From Meira nashicola (Eukaryota; Basidiomycota; Exobasidiomycetes; Exobasidiales; Brachybasidiaceae), in assembly GCA_001600355.1 (NCBI GenBank), contig BCJU01000001.1, forward strand, positions 703,178 to 767,177: a DNA stretch of 64,000 bases. Direction: 5' to 3'. The notes below the pieces were generated by a model that made no database searches, was not told the origin of the DNA, and worked only from the letters and a program-made list of their open reading frames with translations. This document shows positions 35,310-45,510 of this stretch, piece after piece. The translations under genes and the position numbers were made by a program. Each line of letters begins with the position of its first letter. The stretch's first letter is position 1.

Positions 35310-36057
35310 TTAGGATGATACGCATTCGAATAATAGGAAAAGCGCGTTCTTCTCTACTTTTCTTTCTCGCTTCAATCCTTCATCTCGAATCCTAATTCTA
35401 ACAATCCCTTTTCCTTTTTACGAATCTAAGGAATGACAACGGCAGGTTACGTCTTCCTTTTTTAAATTGAAAGATTTCACCTTTATTCGGTAAATAACCG
35501 TGTCAAATCCAATTGAGGTGGAGATGAAGTGATAAAAGGGAAAATAGTGTTATTGTACATTAGAGATACGATTCATCGCATCCAAAAAGCGCGCGCGGTA
35601 TTCAATTTACCTCCACTGGCTGTGTGCGTAAAGTGCGTGCGTGTGTGTATCTGTATGAAGCGTGCGCCACGCACGCATAAATAGCGGGCGTAGGAACATT
35701 TATATCAATGTACGCGCGGATTGAAGCCAATCTCAGCAAACAAAAAGACAACTCTCATTCTTTTTTAAAGGCGCTAAGTTCTATATCGAATGCTTTCCCG
35801 ATGATATGTCAGCAGAAGTGTCATCTTAAGATTTTTCGTTGCTATAATGAATGTGCATCTGAAAAGTGTACTATTAGACCCTGGAAATTTACAAAGTCCG
35901 ACCGAAGGAACAGCTTTCAGGGCGACTAGTCTAATAAAGACTATACCCTGTTCTCGCGTAATTTTCCTTCTCACGCCCCGCTTCCTTGGCACGATTCCGA
36001 TTGTTGATGTGTCAATGCAAAAGAAGTCGCGTGTGTGTGATTTTCGTTTAGTCTATG

Positions 36058-36176
36058 CATGCAGTAGCGGCTTATAGAGAAAAAACAATAATAATAACGT
36101 ATGGCTGGTCCTGACGTTGCGGAAAGATTACTGTTGTCTTGCCTGCCACGCTTTGCGCTTGTAAATTGACTGTAAA
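36058..36176 (+). repeat. Left arm of a ~115-bp inverted repeat
   Basis: From CATGCAGTAGCGGCTTATAG at 36058 to GACTGTAAA at 36176 this arm is almost the exact reverse complement of 36272-36385. The visible differences are length changes in an A/ATA-rich stretch near 36078-36095. The two arms enclose a 95-nt unique spacer, so the whole can fold into a long hairpin. I see no transposase frame and no clear target-site duplication. Confidence 0.9.
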
Positions 36177-36271
36177 GTGGCAGCACCGCGTTCATTCTTG
36201 TGTTTCTTGCTTGATATGTTGTCTAAAAGGTCCAAGCTATTCATCTGGGATCGGCATACCTTCTCCTTTCT

Positions 36272-36385
36272 TTTACAGTCAATTTACAAGCGCAAAGCGT
36301 GGCAGGCAAGACAACAGTAATCTTTCCGCAACGTCAGGACCAGCCATACGTTATTATTTTTTCCTCTATAAGCCGCTACTGCATG
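36272..36385 (-). repeat. Right arm of the ~115-bp inverted repeat
   Basis: Reverse-complement partner of 36058-36176. It ends 47 bp before the tRNA-Lys(CUU) gene at 36433. Candidates are a MITE-like element or a palindromic duplication; sequence alone does not decide. Confidence 0.9.
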
Positions 36386-36420
36386 ACACGCGACAAGTTC
36401 AACAGCAAAAAAAGAAAACT

Positions 36421-36426
36421 AAAAAA
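36421..36426 (-). terminator. Pol III terminator of tRNA-Lys(CUU)
   Basis: A run of six T on the minus strand, six bases past the tRNA 3' end: the usual RNA polymerase III stop signal. Confidence 0.7.
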
Positions 36427-36432
36427 GTAGAA

Positions 36433-36548
36433 GCCCTCGGCGGGGCTCGAACCCGCAACCTTTCGATTGAATCTGAAAAGTCTCTTTACCAGCCTAGACG
36501 ACCGCTCTGTATAAGAGTCGAATGCACTGCCGATTATGCTACGAAGGC
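36433..36548 (-). tRNA. tRNA-Lys (anticodon CUU), intron-containing
   Basis: Minus strand, 72-nt mature length. The acceptor stem GCCTTCG/CGAGGGC pairs throughout with one G-T. The D-arm is GCATAATCGGCAGTGC, the anticodon stem TTCGA/TCGAA, the loop C-T-CTT-A-A, and the T-arm GCGGG-TTCGAGC-CCCGC (B box). A 44-nt intron (36468-36511) interrupts after position 37, the standard site. It shares its D-arm, T-arm and variable region with the second tRNA-Lys at 37719, which has a shorter, different intron. Confidence 0.9.
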
Positions 36549-37510
36549 AATTGATACTTAAAGCCAGCATATACGCATATATGATCCATACTACTTTTTA
36601 CGTCTAATTCCAATCATTTTACTCACGTGCCGCGAGTGACTTTATGCTAAAGTCTTAGAATAAACAACTTCAATACTTTCCATATTCTTACGAAATAAAT
36701 AAAAGCAGATATGATTAATCTTTGACGAAGATAATAACGCAGCCTCCTTCTCTTGGTTTTGTACGCATACGTTTAAATATAAATGCTTCGGTATGAAATT
36801 GATATAATTGACTAACAATTTGGTGTTTTTATTCTGCTTTTATAACTCATGACTCATGGTTTATGATCTTCCGATATGTTCTACGAGTCTAACGTGATGA
36901 TAAATTAACAAGTTTTCTTGGTTGTTCTGATGCTGTTGGTATACAATAAACATCTTATCGTTTGAACAATCTTACAAAGAATTTTGTAGATTTTATAAAG
37001 ATAAAAAAACAAAACAAAACCTTAGAATAAAAGTATCATATGCGACAATAAGATACAAACCGACATTAGAGATTAATTTCGGACATATCTTATCAATGGA
37101 AATAAATGGGATGACTTAACTACTTCTACCTCCTTTAAAATTGCCTTTATATAAGCAGGCTAAGATTGAGCTTCGTTGAATATCTGATTTTTCCTAGCGA
37201 GTTTCATACGACGTGGAATCTGTGGCAAATAGTGGTGTTTATCAGCCATAATTCGACCATGAATAAACTAAGAAGCACAAACCACGGATTACAAAATTAA
37301 GCAAATTTTTCCCGATAAAAATTAATTCGAGTAAATAATCAAAAATCGAAGCATGGATATGTCTAATAGATAGTGATATTGTATCAGATTATAAAATCAA
37401 ACTCTTTAAGATCGAAAACACCTTGTTATCCTCTGTGAGTATTTCACGTCAACGTTAACATGAAAATTTTATCATCTGCACCGATCGTATATGATTCTAC
37501 CTGAGATGCT
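36549..37510. other. AT-rich spacer between the tRNA genes
   Basis: Nearly 1 kb, clearly more A/T-rich than the rest of the window, with frequent stops in all frames and no credible gene. It could be decayed transposon DNA near a tRNA cluster, but I see no recognisable element. Confidence 0.5.
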
Positions 37511-37553
37511 CTCTGTAGCATAATCGGCAGTGCATTCGGCTTTTATGAAAAAG
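37511..37553 (+). pseudogene. tRNA-Lys(UUU) 5'-half fragment, inverted
   Basis: 43 nt identical to the complete gene at 37719-37818 (its positions 37816 down to 37774), on the opposite strand. It covers acceptor positions 3-7, D-arm, anticodon stem, loop with TTT, and the first nine nt after anticodon (position 37 plus eight intron nt). Similarity stops abruptly inside the intron, and there is no T-arm or 3' acceptor strand, so it cannot make a tRNA. Confidence 0.85.
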
Positions 37554-37708
37554 GAGTGAAGCGCCAGCGATTTTAGGCGAGCGCGTGTATTGACAAGCGA
37601 AGAGCCTCTTCTTCCCTATTTATTAGTCAGTACTCAGTACATCGTTTAAAAATAAAATTAGTCAGCTCCACGTTAGCAACGTAAAAAGAAATCATGAAAA
37701 CAAAAAGC

Positions 37709-37715
37709 AAAAAAA
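37709..37715 (-). terminator. Pol III terminator of tRNA-Lys(UUU)
   Basis: Seven T on the minus strand, three bases past the tRNA 3' end. Confidence 0.7.
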
Positions 37716-37718
37716 GAA

Positions 37719-37818
37719 GCCTCCGGCGGGGCTCGAACCCGCAACCTTTCGGTTTTCTACATAAGAGAACCTACTTTTTCATAAAAGCCGAATGCACTGC
37801 CGATTATGCTACAGAGGC
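37719..37818 (-). tRNA. tRNA-Lys (anticodon UUU), intron-containing
   Basis: Minus strand. Acceptor GCCTCTG/CGGAGGC (one G-T), D-arm GCATAATCGGCAGTGC, anticodon stem TTCGG/CCGAA with loop C-T-TTT-A-A, T-arm GCGGG-TTCGAGC-CCCGC. A 28-nt intron (37754-37781) sits after position 37. The mature length is 72 nt. Confidence 0.9.
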
Positions 37819-38127
37819 GGAGTTACGTTACACGATTGATGGTAACATATACAAACAGTGCACTTTTGCGCAAACTAGCACAGCTTGTTGCAAATTGTGA
37901 ACACTCACACTTTAAAGAGTGATTCGATACAAATTGAGTCAAATTTGTCCCCTCGCTTTCTGACTGAATTTCATGGAAACACCCATCTTCGTTCTTACTT
38001 TGGAAAGAGTTGTTCTAGACTGCTTCGTTTTGACCGTTAATAAGATTATCACATATGAAGAGGGGTAGCACATGCCGTTCTCTTGCACGTGAAGCATATG
38101 CAAGCCTTCATTTACGCGAATACACAG

Positions 38128-38133
38128 ACGCGT
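38128..38133. promoter_or_regulatory. MluI cell-cycle box (ACGCGT) upstream of MEC1/ATR
   Basis: ACGCGT in the context CAGACGCGTTGC, about 126 nt upstream of the MEC1 start codon. See the matching sites near mus7 and PSY2. Confidence 0.4.
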
Positions 38134-38258
38134 TGCATATATTACTCACACAACCAATAAAAAAAGTGCTGTGCATTTAACGTAAAGACCAACACTTCCC
38201 TCGAAATGAAACATACACCATCACTTCGCACACACACAATTGAGGATGAATATACCCA

Positions 38259-41200
38259 ATGACGATCATGCAAAAGTCCAAAACGTTGGATAAAGTCTTA
38301 GTGGATGATTTACTTACGCAACGTAGAGATCGCTTCAGACGATTGAAACAGGAAGAACAACATGATCGATACATAATTCCTAATCCTAACGTTGGAGGCG
38401 GATCAGAATCGATCATAGAGGATGATTCAAACGAAAAGACAAAGAAGCAAAGTACGGCACATATGCTTTTGAGAATTTTATGTCTCGGTTTCATCGTTCC
38501 AATCTGCCAACCTTTGGATATTGGACATCACAATACACTCGAACAAAATGGATTTGGTATAGATGATGCAATCTCCTTTATCACAAATTTATTATCAGAG
38601 AGGCCAGGTGTTCTCACGCATACATTTCATACAAAAAAGTCAAACTCAAATTCATCGCCAGTCAGTACAACTTTGCTACCATGGATTCTGCCTCGTCTCA
38701 TCTGTGCTTCAGCAATGTCATGTTGTCGTTCAACAGATACATCAACAGATCAAAGTCAAAAGCTTACACGGAAACTTGTTCAGCTCGCCGTCATAATTTT
38801 GAGAACATCGATTGTCAAAACAACAGGTGGAGCTGAAAAAGCGAGACAAGGGATGGAGGAATTGCTAAGAGCTTCCATTTTAGCATTGGCTGGAATTGGT
38901 GTGCCATCATTCGACAATAGACAACCCCCACCACTCCAATATTCTCCGCAACACAAGGTAGCGCCGGATGCTCCATTCACCAAATACTACGACATATCCT
39001 CAATAGATGCACAAATAGATCAAGACAGCATTTCGGATGGCATTGGTGGTGTATGGATGCAGGAAGACCATGCTACATTCACGCCCGAATGGAACAAACT
39101 TAGTCAACATGAACGCTCTCAATTGGCCCACGCTCTGTTTTTCAATACGTGTGATGTTCTTATTCGAGCATCTCTTGCCTCTCCTGAATTGCTTGCAGAT
39201 CTCGGTAATCTAGCCGGTGATCTATTGTACAGCAATTGGGTTTGTAAGATTGGCGATGAAATGCTACCGTGCGGCAAACTTCGCCAAAGTGTACAGGACA
39301 GAAGAAAAGAAACTATCAATTATGCCGTCCTTGCAAATAAGGTCACGCTTACAAAGGAGACTGAAGAAAGGCTGCATTCAATACTACTCGAAAGAGAACC
39401 TCATGTGACAAAAACGCAAAATAATCGAATTAAATCGAATGGAAAGTTGCAAGATTGGAAAAAAGGAATTAATGCAAAAATTGACGATTTGGGAGAATCA
39501 GCGCATCATCTACAGTCACTCGTCTTGGATGGGCTTTCAAAGAAACAAAGATCGACACGTCTTCTCGCTAGCCAACAGATTATCAAGATCGTTTCAAAGA
39601 TGCTCATAGAAGGGGAAAATAGAGAGTATCGAAGATTTGAGTCTTTCTTTCAAAATTTTCATGATCTCTTAAAGACCCGCAATGTAAGGGTGAAAGAAAC
39701 CGCGTTGCTCTGTCTGCTGGGTTTGGGCAATATCGTTTCTACCATGAGATCTGAAGTGGAAGCTAATTACGTTCAAGGCAAGGTGTTGCAATTCTTGACC
39801 TTACAGCTTGGCTCTGATCCTCTGACAAAAGCTGTGGCATTTTCTGCAATCACAGAATTGGCCACGAAACAGGAGTGCACGACTTTTCAACTTCTTGCTC
39901 CTCATCTAAGCATAATTGCACCAGAGGTTGTTGAAAGGATGTCCAAAACGCCAACTTTATTCCTCGAAATACTTCAATTGACCATGCAAAATCAGTCTAA
40001 ATTCCTGCAAGCAACCTTGCAATTCACTATACCACGCATCATCGAAGTGCGAGATGACAAAACACTCAATTTGATCGCGAAAGGGATCGGTTTAGACGTG
40101 CAAACGATGTGCTTCAATAATGCTCCTGCTGTTTTGAAAGCTCTTTTAATGATTCTTCCAGCACCCAAGCGAGATCATAGCATGCAAATGTTCATCAACA
40201 AAGTTCGTGGTTCAGTTGGTGATTCTGAAGGAAGGGCAAATGAAGGAGCGGTGGGGGGCATCACGCTCAAAAGCTTATTGAAGGGATATTCTGTTGAATT
40301 ACTAGGTCATCTTGTCAGCAATCTTGGTGATCCATTACCTATGCAACGTAAACGTGCTCAAGAAGGTTTGCAGTACATGAGCGCAACCCTGAAGGACCGT
40401 CAGCGAGCAAATCTGTCAACGCAAAGTAGGAGCGTTGCACTCTCTCAATACTTGAAAGAAGAAATTCTTGCAATTCTGTCATGGTTGAATGAAGAATTAA
40501 TGAACGTGCATGGCAAGAAATCCATGTCACACAAAGCTAAAGTCGCTCGTAGTATCGGTGCGTTGATTGGAATTGTTGGCGAATCTATTTCAAGTGTGAC
40601 GCCTCAATTAATGGCAACTCTCAATACAACAATGCAAGTGAAAGAATTAATGTTACCGACACTGGAAAGCTGGAATACATTTGTCACTATAGTTCGTGAC
40701 GAGAATACTGGTCCCTTTATTGGACAAACTGCTGCTGCTTTTTTGGCTTCCTGGCCCAAGTTTGGAAAGTCAGAAAAAGTTGCAGCAAACAGCATTTTAA
40801 CGTATGTCGTCGTCGATAACTATGCCAAATTTGAAACATATCTCAACAACGGCGAGTTTCCAGACTTGTCAGAGATCAAGAAAGATATTCCAGAAGTTTG
40901 GGAGAAGTTGTCCAGCTCAGCCAAGAAGCAAACGCCAAAGAGACCAGAGGAAAGATTGGCTGCAATCATTGGCCGAGTTGCAAATGAAAATGCTAGTATG
41001 TGCGGTCAAGCATTGCAAGAGCTTCGAGTATTTCTTCTTCGTGAGAATGATTTCTTGGATGAGGCCACAACGGGTAACGTTTTCGAACCTGTAATTGGCA
41101 AATTAATTCGTGCGCTATTTGAAACTATGGCAAGAGACGATGAAGATATTCGAGATCTCAGTCTTGAAAATCTTGGTATAGTTGGCGCGATCGATCCCGA

Positions 41201-44200
41201 TCGTTTACCTGTTCTTGATGAAGGTCAAACAAATGTCCCTTTAAATGATTTCAACGATAAGGAAGAATTGACAACATTTGCCGTTTCTTTGATTGCGGAT
41301 GTTTTGGTCGGAGCGTACAAGGCTACACATGATACGAAGCATCAATCTGCTCTTGCCTATGCTATTCAAGAATTGTTGAAGTTTTGTGGTTTCACTACAG
41401 CTCTTTTACCTGTTGGTTCGGCCTCCACAACGAATCTCGGAGGTGCTCGAAAAGAAGGTGCAAATCACGGTAGCGTCAGTCTAAAGACAAGACAACGCTG
41501 GAATGCTCATTTGGCCGTCCATGTAGAGACATTAGCACCTCTGCTTGAATCAAAGTATCTGGTTCATCATAGTGAATCGACGGTGAAAGCTAGACCGTTT
41601 TATACTTCAACGAAAAGTTTCAAAGAATGGATACAAAGCTGGACCAATAGTTTGATTGTCGAAATAAAAGGGGATCATGCTAGTGCAGTCTTTGACGTCT
41701 TTCGTTCTGTTATTCGTGATCATGATCTGAGCATAGCCCAACACATTCTACCAGATTTGGTTCTTAATGCTGTTGTATCGCAAGATGAAGATTCTCTGCA
41801 TGACGTACATCAAGAGATCATTGCCGTTTTACAAGATCAGGTCACTGATTCACCAAAATTGCATTCAGAACGTGCTGCTCAAGTGATCTTTGGTATTTTA
41901 GACCATCTCAGTGTTTGGCAAAGGGCAAGACAAAGGGAGAAAAGTCGTGAAAAGGCATCTACAAATGCAGAAGGTGATGCCAATAAACCAAAACGAAGCA
42001 GTCGAAGGGATGCAGCAGAAATGGCAATCCAACGTGTTGAAAATTTGATGGCAGATATACCAACCGATTTGATGGCGAAAGCTTCTTTGCGTTGTCGTGC
42101 ATATGCAAGATCTTTGTTAAACCATGAGAAACGAATAAGGCTTCTCAAAAGTGTCTCAGAAGATGCAAGGACGAATCCTGAAATACAAGAAAGCCTTGAA
42201 GATCTACACTTGATTTACGCTAATCTAGAAGAACCAGACGGAATGGAAGGTGTTTCATGTTTTGTTTTGCGACCTTCACTAGATCATCAGATCCGTGAAC
42301 ATGAAAGCACAGGACGATGGACATCTGCTCAAAGCTGTTGGGAAGTCAAGATACAAGAATCACCGAAAGATTTAGAATTGCACATTGGATTATTACGCTG
42401 TTTACGTAATTTGGGACACTATGATACGATGCGAATGCACATCAGAGGAGTAGTGGCAAGTGCAGGAACGCAAAGTGCCATTTGGCAAGACCGCCTGTCT
42501 GCCTTTTATGTAGAAGGAAGCTGCATCCTGTCGGACTGGGATGAAGTTCGAAAATCGATCAATACATCAACGCTCACGCCACAGCTTGCAATGGCTCGTG
42601 TCATGTTGGCAATGCATGATCATGATGTCGTAGCTTTCCAATCATCCACCAAAGATGCGAGACGTTTGGTTGGAAAATCTTTGATTGGAAGAAATAAAAG
42701 CAAGAGTGACTATCTGGGCGAATACGAAACAGTTTCGCAATTGCACATGCTACACGAATTTAGCATGATCGGTCAAGCACTTGGTTTGATCGATCATAAA
42801 ACATCAAAATCTGGCTTGTCTTCTCTTCGCTCATCAGATCCTTCTTTAAACTCTATCAGTGATCTCAACAAAGCGCTCAACATTCGTCTCAATTCAACTT
42901 TGCCTTCGTTCCGAACCCGTGAGCCTATTTTGAGCATGCGTCGATCTGCCCTCAGTACTCGGTCTGACGCAAATTTAAAAGAATTAGCAGGCCAATGTTG
43001 GATTGCAAGCAGTAAGATCGCTCGACGTGAAGGTCATTTGCAAACTTCCTATTCTGCTGCTTTACAAGCATCTCAATGGAAAGTACCTCTTGCATTCGTA
43101 CAACATGCAAAATTACTTGCAATAAATGATCAAAATCAAGCAGCATTACAGGAATTGAAGAATTGTCTAAAGAATACATCAGATATGGATCCAAGTTGGA
43201 ATCATTCGTTAGCAAACGCACATCTATTTTGTGCACGTTTAGCAGAAGCTTCTGGTCGACATCAGCCTAATGAAGTAGTTGAATTGTATAAGCATTGCTC
43301 TGTGTTGGATCCCAAAAGCGAAAAGATGTGGTACCAACTTGGACGGTATTACGATCAAGTGCAAGAAAAGGACAGCTCTGATCAATCTGGAGCGCGGATT
43401 GGAAATCCTCTAGTTCAACATTACTATACGTGCAAGTACTTTTTGTGGGCTGCCAATTTCGGAACAAAGTACTTTTACCGAACCATACCTCGTGTTTTGA
43501 CAATTTGGCTTACGATAGGGGATGATGAAGATTTAGTGATAGCTTTACGCAAAGCAGCCACATCTGCAGCAAATACCTCAAACGGTGCGACCAAGACAAA
43601 AGCAAAAAGCCTCGATTCGACATCTTTGGAACATATTGCACAATTCAGAAAGATCAACGATATGGTTCGTAGGGCAATCAAAAACATTGCTCCTTATCAA
43701 TGGTTGGCTGTATTTCCGCAATTGGTATCACGAGTTGCTCACCGAAATGAAAGCGTTTGGAAAATTTTACAAGAGCTCATTGCTCATACAGTGGAAGTAT
43801 ATCCTGATCAAGCAATGTGGATCATGGTCGCCGGCCTTCAAAGCACAGATCGAAGTCGTAGAGATCGATTCTCAGAGATTGTAAATCGAGTAAAGGCAAC
43901 AGTGAAATCCGCAAATGAAACGCGCCATACTGCCAAAACGATTGATCAAATGATCAAGATGGCCAAAGAATTATTATACCTCTGCGATTGTCCGGTGGAT
44001 TCTGATGTGAAAAAGATGGAAATGAGCAGCAAGTTTCCCAATCTTCTCTCTTTGGCACGCAGAGGTGACGTCATCTTACCGATGCAAAACAGTTTATCTG
44101 TAACGATGCCACCAACGTTCTCAGCCGATAAGGATTACAAAGTGTTTGATGATGAAATACCACGAATCATCGATTTTGGCGAGACTATTGAAGTAATGCA

Positions 44201-45224
44201 TTCGCTGCAAAGGCCAAGGAAAATCATCATCAAAGCTTCAAATGGTAAATCGTATGCATTCTTATGCAAGCCAAAAGATGATTTACGCAAAGATGCTCGT
44301 TTGATGGAATTCGATAGTATGATCAATAATCTCCTACAAAGTAATCCAGATTCACGTAAACGTAGGCTCTACATTCGCACGTATGCTGTCGTAACTCTCA
44401 ATGAAGAGTGTGGTTTGATCGAATGGGTACCAAACACGGTTGGTTTACGACATGTTTTACATCGTCTTTATGAAAATCGTAATATTCACCTTTACACGCA
44501 AACGATCAAAGTGGATATGGAAGCCGCTCGAAAAGATCCAAAGAAGGCAGGTGAAATTTTTACGAAAAAGGTTCTTTCGAAATATCCACCGGTTTTCCAC
44601 GAATGGTTTTTGACAATGTTCCCTGAACCTTCTTCATGGTTGATAGCTCGATCCAATTACGGTCGAACACTTGCAGTCATGAGTATGGTCGGTCACGTGT
44701 TAGGTTTGGGTGATCGACACGGTGAAAATATTTTATTCGATTCCGTTTCGGGTGACACGGTTCATGTTGATTTGAACTGTTTATTCGACAAAGGAACAAC
44801 GTTTGAAATTCCAGAGCGTGTACCTTTTCGACTTACACAAAATTTAGTAGATGCTTTGGGTATCACTGGTGTTGAAGGCGTTTTCCGTAAAGCGGCCGAG
44901 ATCACAATGAGTATTTTGCGCGAACATAAAGATAGTTTGATGAGCGTTTTGGAAGCAATGGTGCACGATCCTTTGGTAGAATGGAATTTGGAAAGCGGAA
45001 AGAGCAAAACGACAGGTACACGAGCAGATCCACGTGTTGCAGAGGCAAGGAAAGCGTTGGATCCTATCAGCCGTAAGCTTCTTGGACAATTACGTAGGCA
45101 CGGTCATCAAGGAACATGGTCATCAGTTCATTCAACGAATGCATTGGTGGATGCATTAATACGTGATGCAACTAGCAGTACCTTATTGGCACAAATGTAT
45201 ATTGGATGGGCCTCCTACTTGTGA
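38259..45224 (+). CDS. MEC1: Checkpoint kinase Mec1/Rad3/ATR
   Basis: A 2321-residue intronless PI3K-like protein kinase, close to Mec1's 2368. It senses RPA-coated single-stranded DNA at stalled forks and starts checkpoint signalling in the nucleus. HEAT-like helices fill the N-terminal half. A UME-type region lies near 840-950 and the FAT domain spans roughly 1350-1900. The kinase domain starts near 1960: PRKIIIKASNGKSYAFLCKPKDDLRKDARLMEF contains the ATP-binding lysine region, LGLGDRHGENILFD (~2148) is the catalytic loop, and VHVDLNCLFDKG holds the metal-binding Asp of the activation segment. FATC closes the protein (LVDALIRDATSSTLLAQMYIGWASYL). These features, with ~2300 residues, separate it from Tor and Tel1. 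PSY2, on the other side of the tRNA spacer, encodes a phosphatase subunit acting on the same pathway. Confidence 0.93.
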   Translation: MTIMQKSKTLDKVLVDDLLTQRRDRFRRLKQEEQHDRYIIPNPNVGGGSESIIEDDSNEKTKKQSTAHMLLRILCLGFIVPICQPLDIGHHNTLEQNGFGIDDAISFITNLLSERPGVLTHTFHTKKSNSNSSPVSTTLLPWILPRLICASAMSCCRSTDTSTDQSQKLTRKLVQLAVIILRTSIVKTTGGAEKARQGMEELLRASILALAGIGVPSFDNRQPPPLQYSPQHKVAPDAPFTKYYDISSIDAQIDQDSISDGIGGVWMQEDHATFTPEWNKLSQHERSQLAHALFFNTCDVLIRASLASPELLADLGNLAGDLLYSNWVCKIGDEMLPCGKLRQSVQDRRKETINYAVLANKVTLTKETEERLHSILLEREPHVTKTQNNRIKSNGKLQDWKKGINAKIDDLGESAHHLQSLVLDGLSKKQRSTRLLASQQIIKIVSKMLIEGENREYRRFESFFQNFHDLLKTRNVRVKETALLCLLGLGNIVSTMRSEVEANYVQGKVLQFLTLQLGSDPLTKAVAFSAITELATKQECTTFQLLAPHLSIIAPEVVERMSKTPTLFLEILQLTMQNQSKFLQATLQFTIPRIIEVRDDKTLNLIAKGIGLDVQTMCFNNAPAVLKALLMILPAPKRDHSMQMFINKVRGSVGDSEGRANEGAVGGITLKSLLKGYSVELLGHLVSNLGDPLPMQRKRAQEGLQYMSATLKDRQRANLSTQSRSVALSQYLKEEILAILSWLNEELMNVHGKKSMSHKAKVARSIGALIGIVGESISSVTPQLMATLNTTMQVKELMLPTLESWNTFVTIVRDENTGPFIGQTAAAFLASWPKFGKSEKVAANSILTYVVVDNYAKFETYLNNGEFPDLSEIKKDIPEVWEKLSSSAKKQTPKRPEERLAAIIGRVANENASMCGQALQELRVFLLRENDFLDEATTGNVFEPVIGKLIRALFETMARDDEDIRDLSLENLGIVGAIDPDRLPVLDEGQTNVPLNDFNDKEELTTFAVSLIADVLVGAYKATHDTKHQSALAYAIQELLKFCGFTTALLPVGSASTTNLGGARKEGANHGSVSLKTRQRWNAHLAVHVETLAPLLESKYLVHHSESTVKARPFYTSTKSFKEWIQSWTNSLIVEIKGDHASAVFDVFRSVIRDHDLSIAQHILPDLVLNAVVSQDEDSLHDVHQEIIAVLQDQVTDSPKLHSERAAQVIFGILDHLSVWQRARQREKSREKASTNAEGDANKPKRSSRRDAAEMAIQRVENLMADIPTDLMAKASLRCRAYARSLLNHEKRIRLLKSVSEDARTNPEIQESLEDLHLIYANLEEPDGMEGVSCFVLRPSLDHQIREHESTGRWTSAQSCWEVKIQESPKDLELHIGLLRCLRNLGHYDTMRMHIRGVVASAGTQSAIWQDRLSAFYVEGSCILSDWDEVRKSINTSTLTPQLAMARVMLAMHDHDVVAFQSSTKDARRLVGKSLIGRNKSKSDYLGEYETVSQLHMLHEFSMIGQALGLIDHKTSKSGLSSLRSSDPSLNSISDLNKALNIRLNSTLPSFRTREPILSMRRSALSTRSDANLKELAGQCWIASSKIARREGHLQTSYSAALQASQWKVPLAFVQHAKLLAINDQNQAALQELKNCLKNTSDMDPSWNHSLANAHLFCARLAEASGRHQPNEVVELYKHCSVLDPKSEKMWYQLGRYYDQVQEKDSSDQSGARIGNPLVQHYYTCKYFLWAANFGTKYFYRTIPRVLTIWLTIGDDEDLVIALRKAATSAANTSNGATKTKAKSLDSTSLEHIAQFRKINDMVRRAIKNIAPYQWLAVFPQLVSRVAHRNESVWKILQELIAHTVEVYPDQAMWIMVAGLQSTDRSRRDRFSEIVNRVKATVKSANETRHTAKTIDQMIKMAKELLYLCDCPVDSDVKKMEMSSKFPNLLSLARRGDVILPMQNSLSVTMPPTFSADKDYKVFDDEIPRIIDFGETIEVMHSLQRPRKIIIKASNGKSYAFLCKPKDDLRKDARLMEFDSMINNLLQSNPDSRKRRLYIRTYAVVTLNEECGLIEWVPNTVGLRHVLHRLYENRNIHLYTQTIKVDMEAARKDPKKAGEIFTKKVLSKYPPVFHEWFLTMFPEPSSWLIARSNYGRTLAVMSMVGHVLGLGDRHGENILFDSVSGDTVHVDLNCLFDKGTTFEIPERVPFRLTQNLVDALGITGVEGVFRKAAEITMSILREHKDSLMSVLEAMVHDPLVEWNLESGKSKTTGTRADPRVAEARKALDPISRKLLGQLRRHGHQGTWSSVHSTNALVDALIRDATSSTLLAQMYIGWASYL

Positions 45225-45510
45225 ACCACTGTACGATATTTACCATGTAAAATAAAAAAAATATAAATACAAGATCACAATCAAATTAGCTTTTGTAAGG
45301 AGATGCAAAAGAATTATGAATTGAAATGAGATGATGACAAGATATAATCAGTACAAGTACAAAATTCAAAAGCTTCAAAATAAACAGTACGAAGGGCATT
45401 ATGCAAGAAAAGTATAGTATTAATAGTACAATAAGATTGTGACTTTGCAAATGTCATAATGATGACGATTGCGTATGAACAACATTCAAGAAAAAAAAAT
45501 CCAAACAATA

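Noticed and set aside
35660..35676. GCGTGCG/CGCACGC hairpin with 3-nt loop
   Set aside because: Perfect but only 7 bp, in alternating GC/TG sequence where such palindromes arise by chance. No following T run.
36139..36561. 140-codon plus-strand frame
   Set aside because: It is made of the right inverted-repeat arm plus the antisense of tRNA-Lys(CUU); no protein signature.
37694..37900. 68-codon plus-strand frame
   Set aside because: Antisense translation of tRNA-Lys(UUU).
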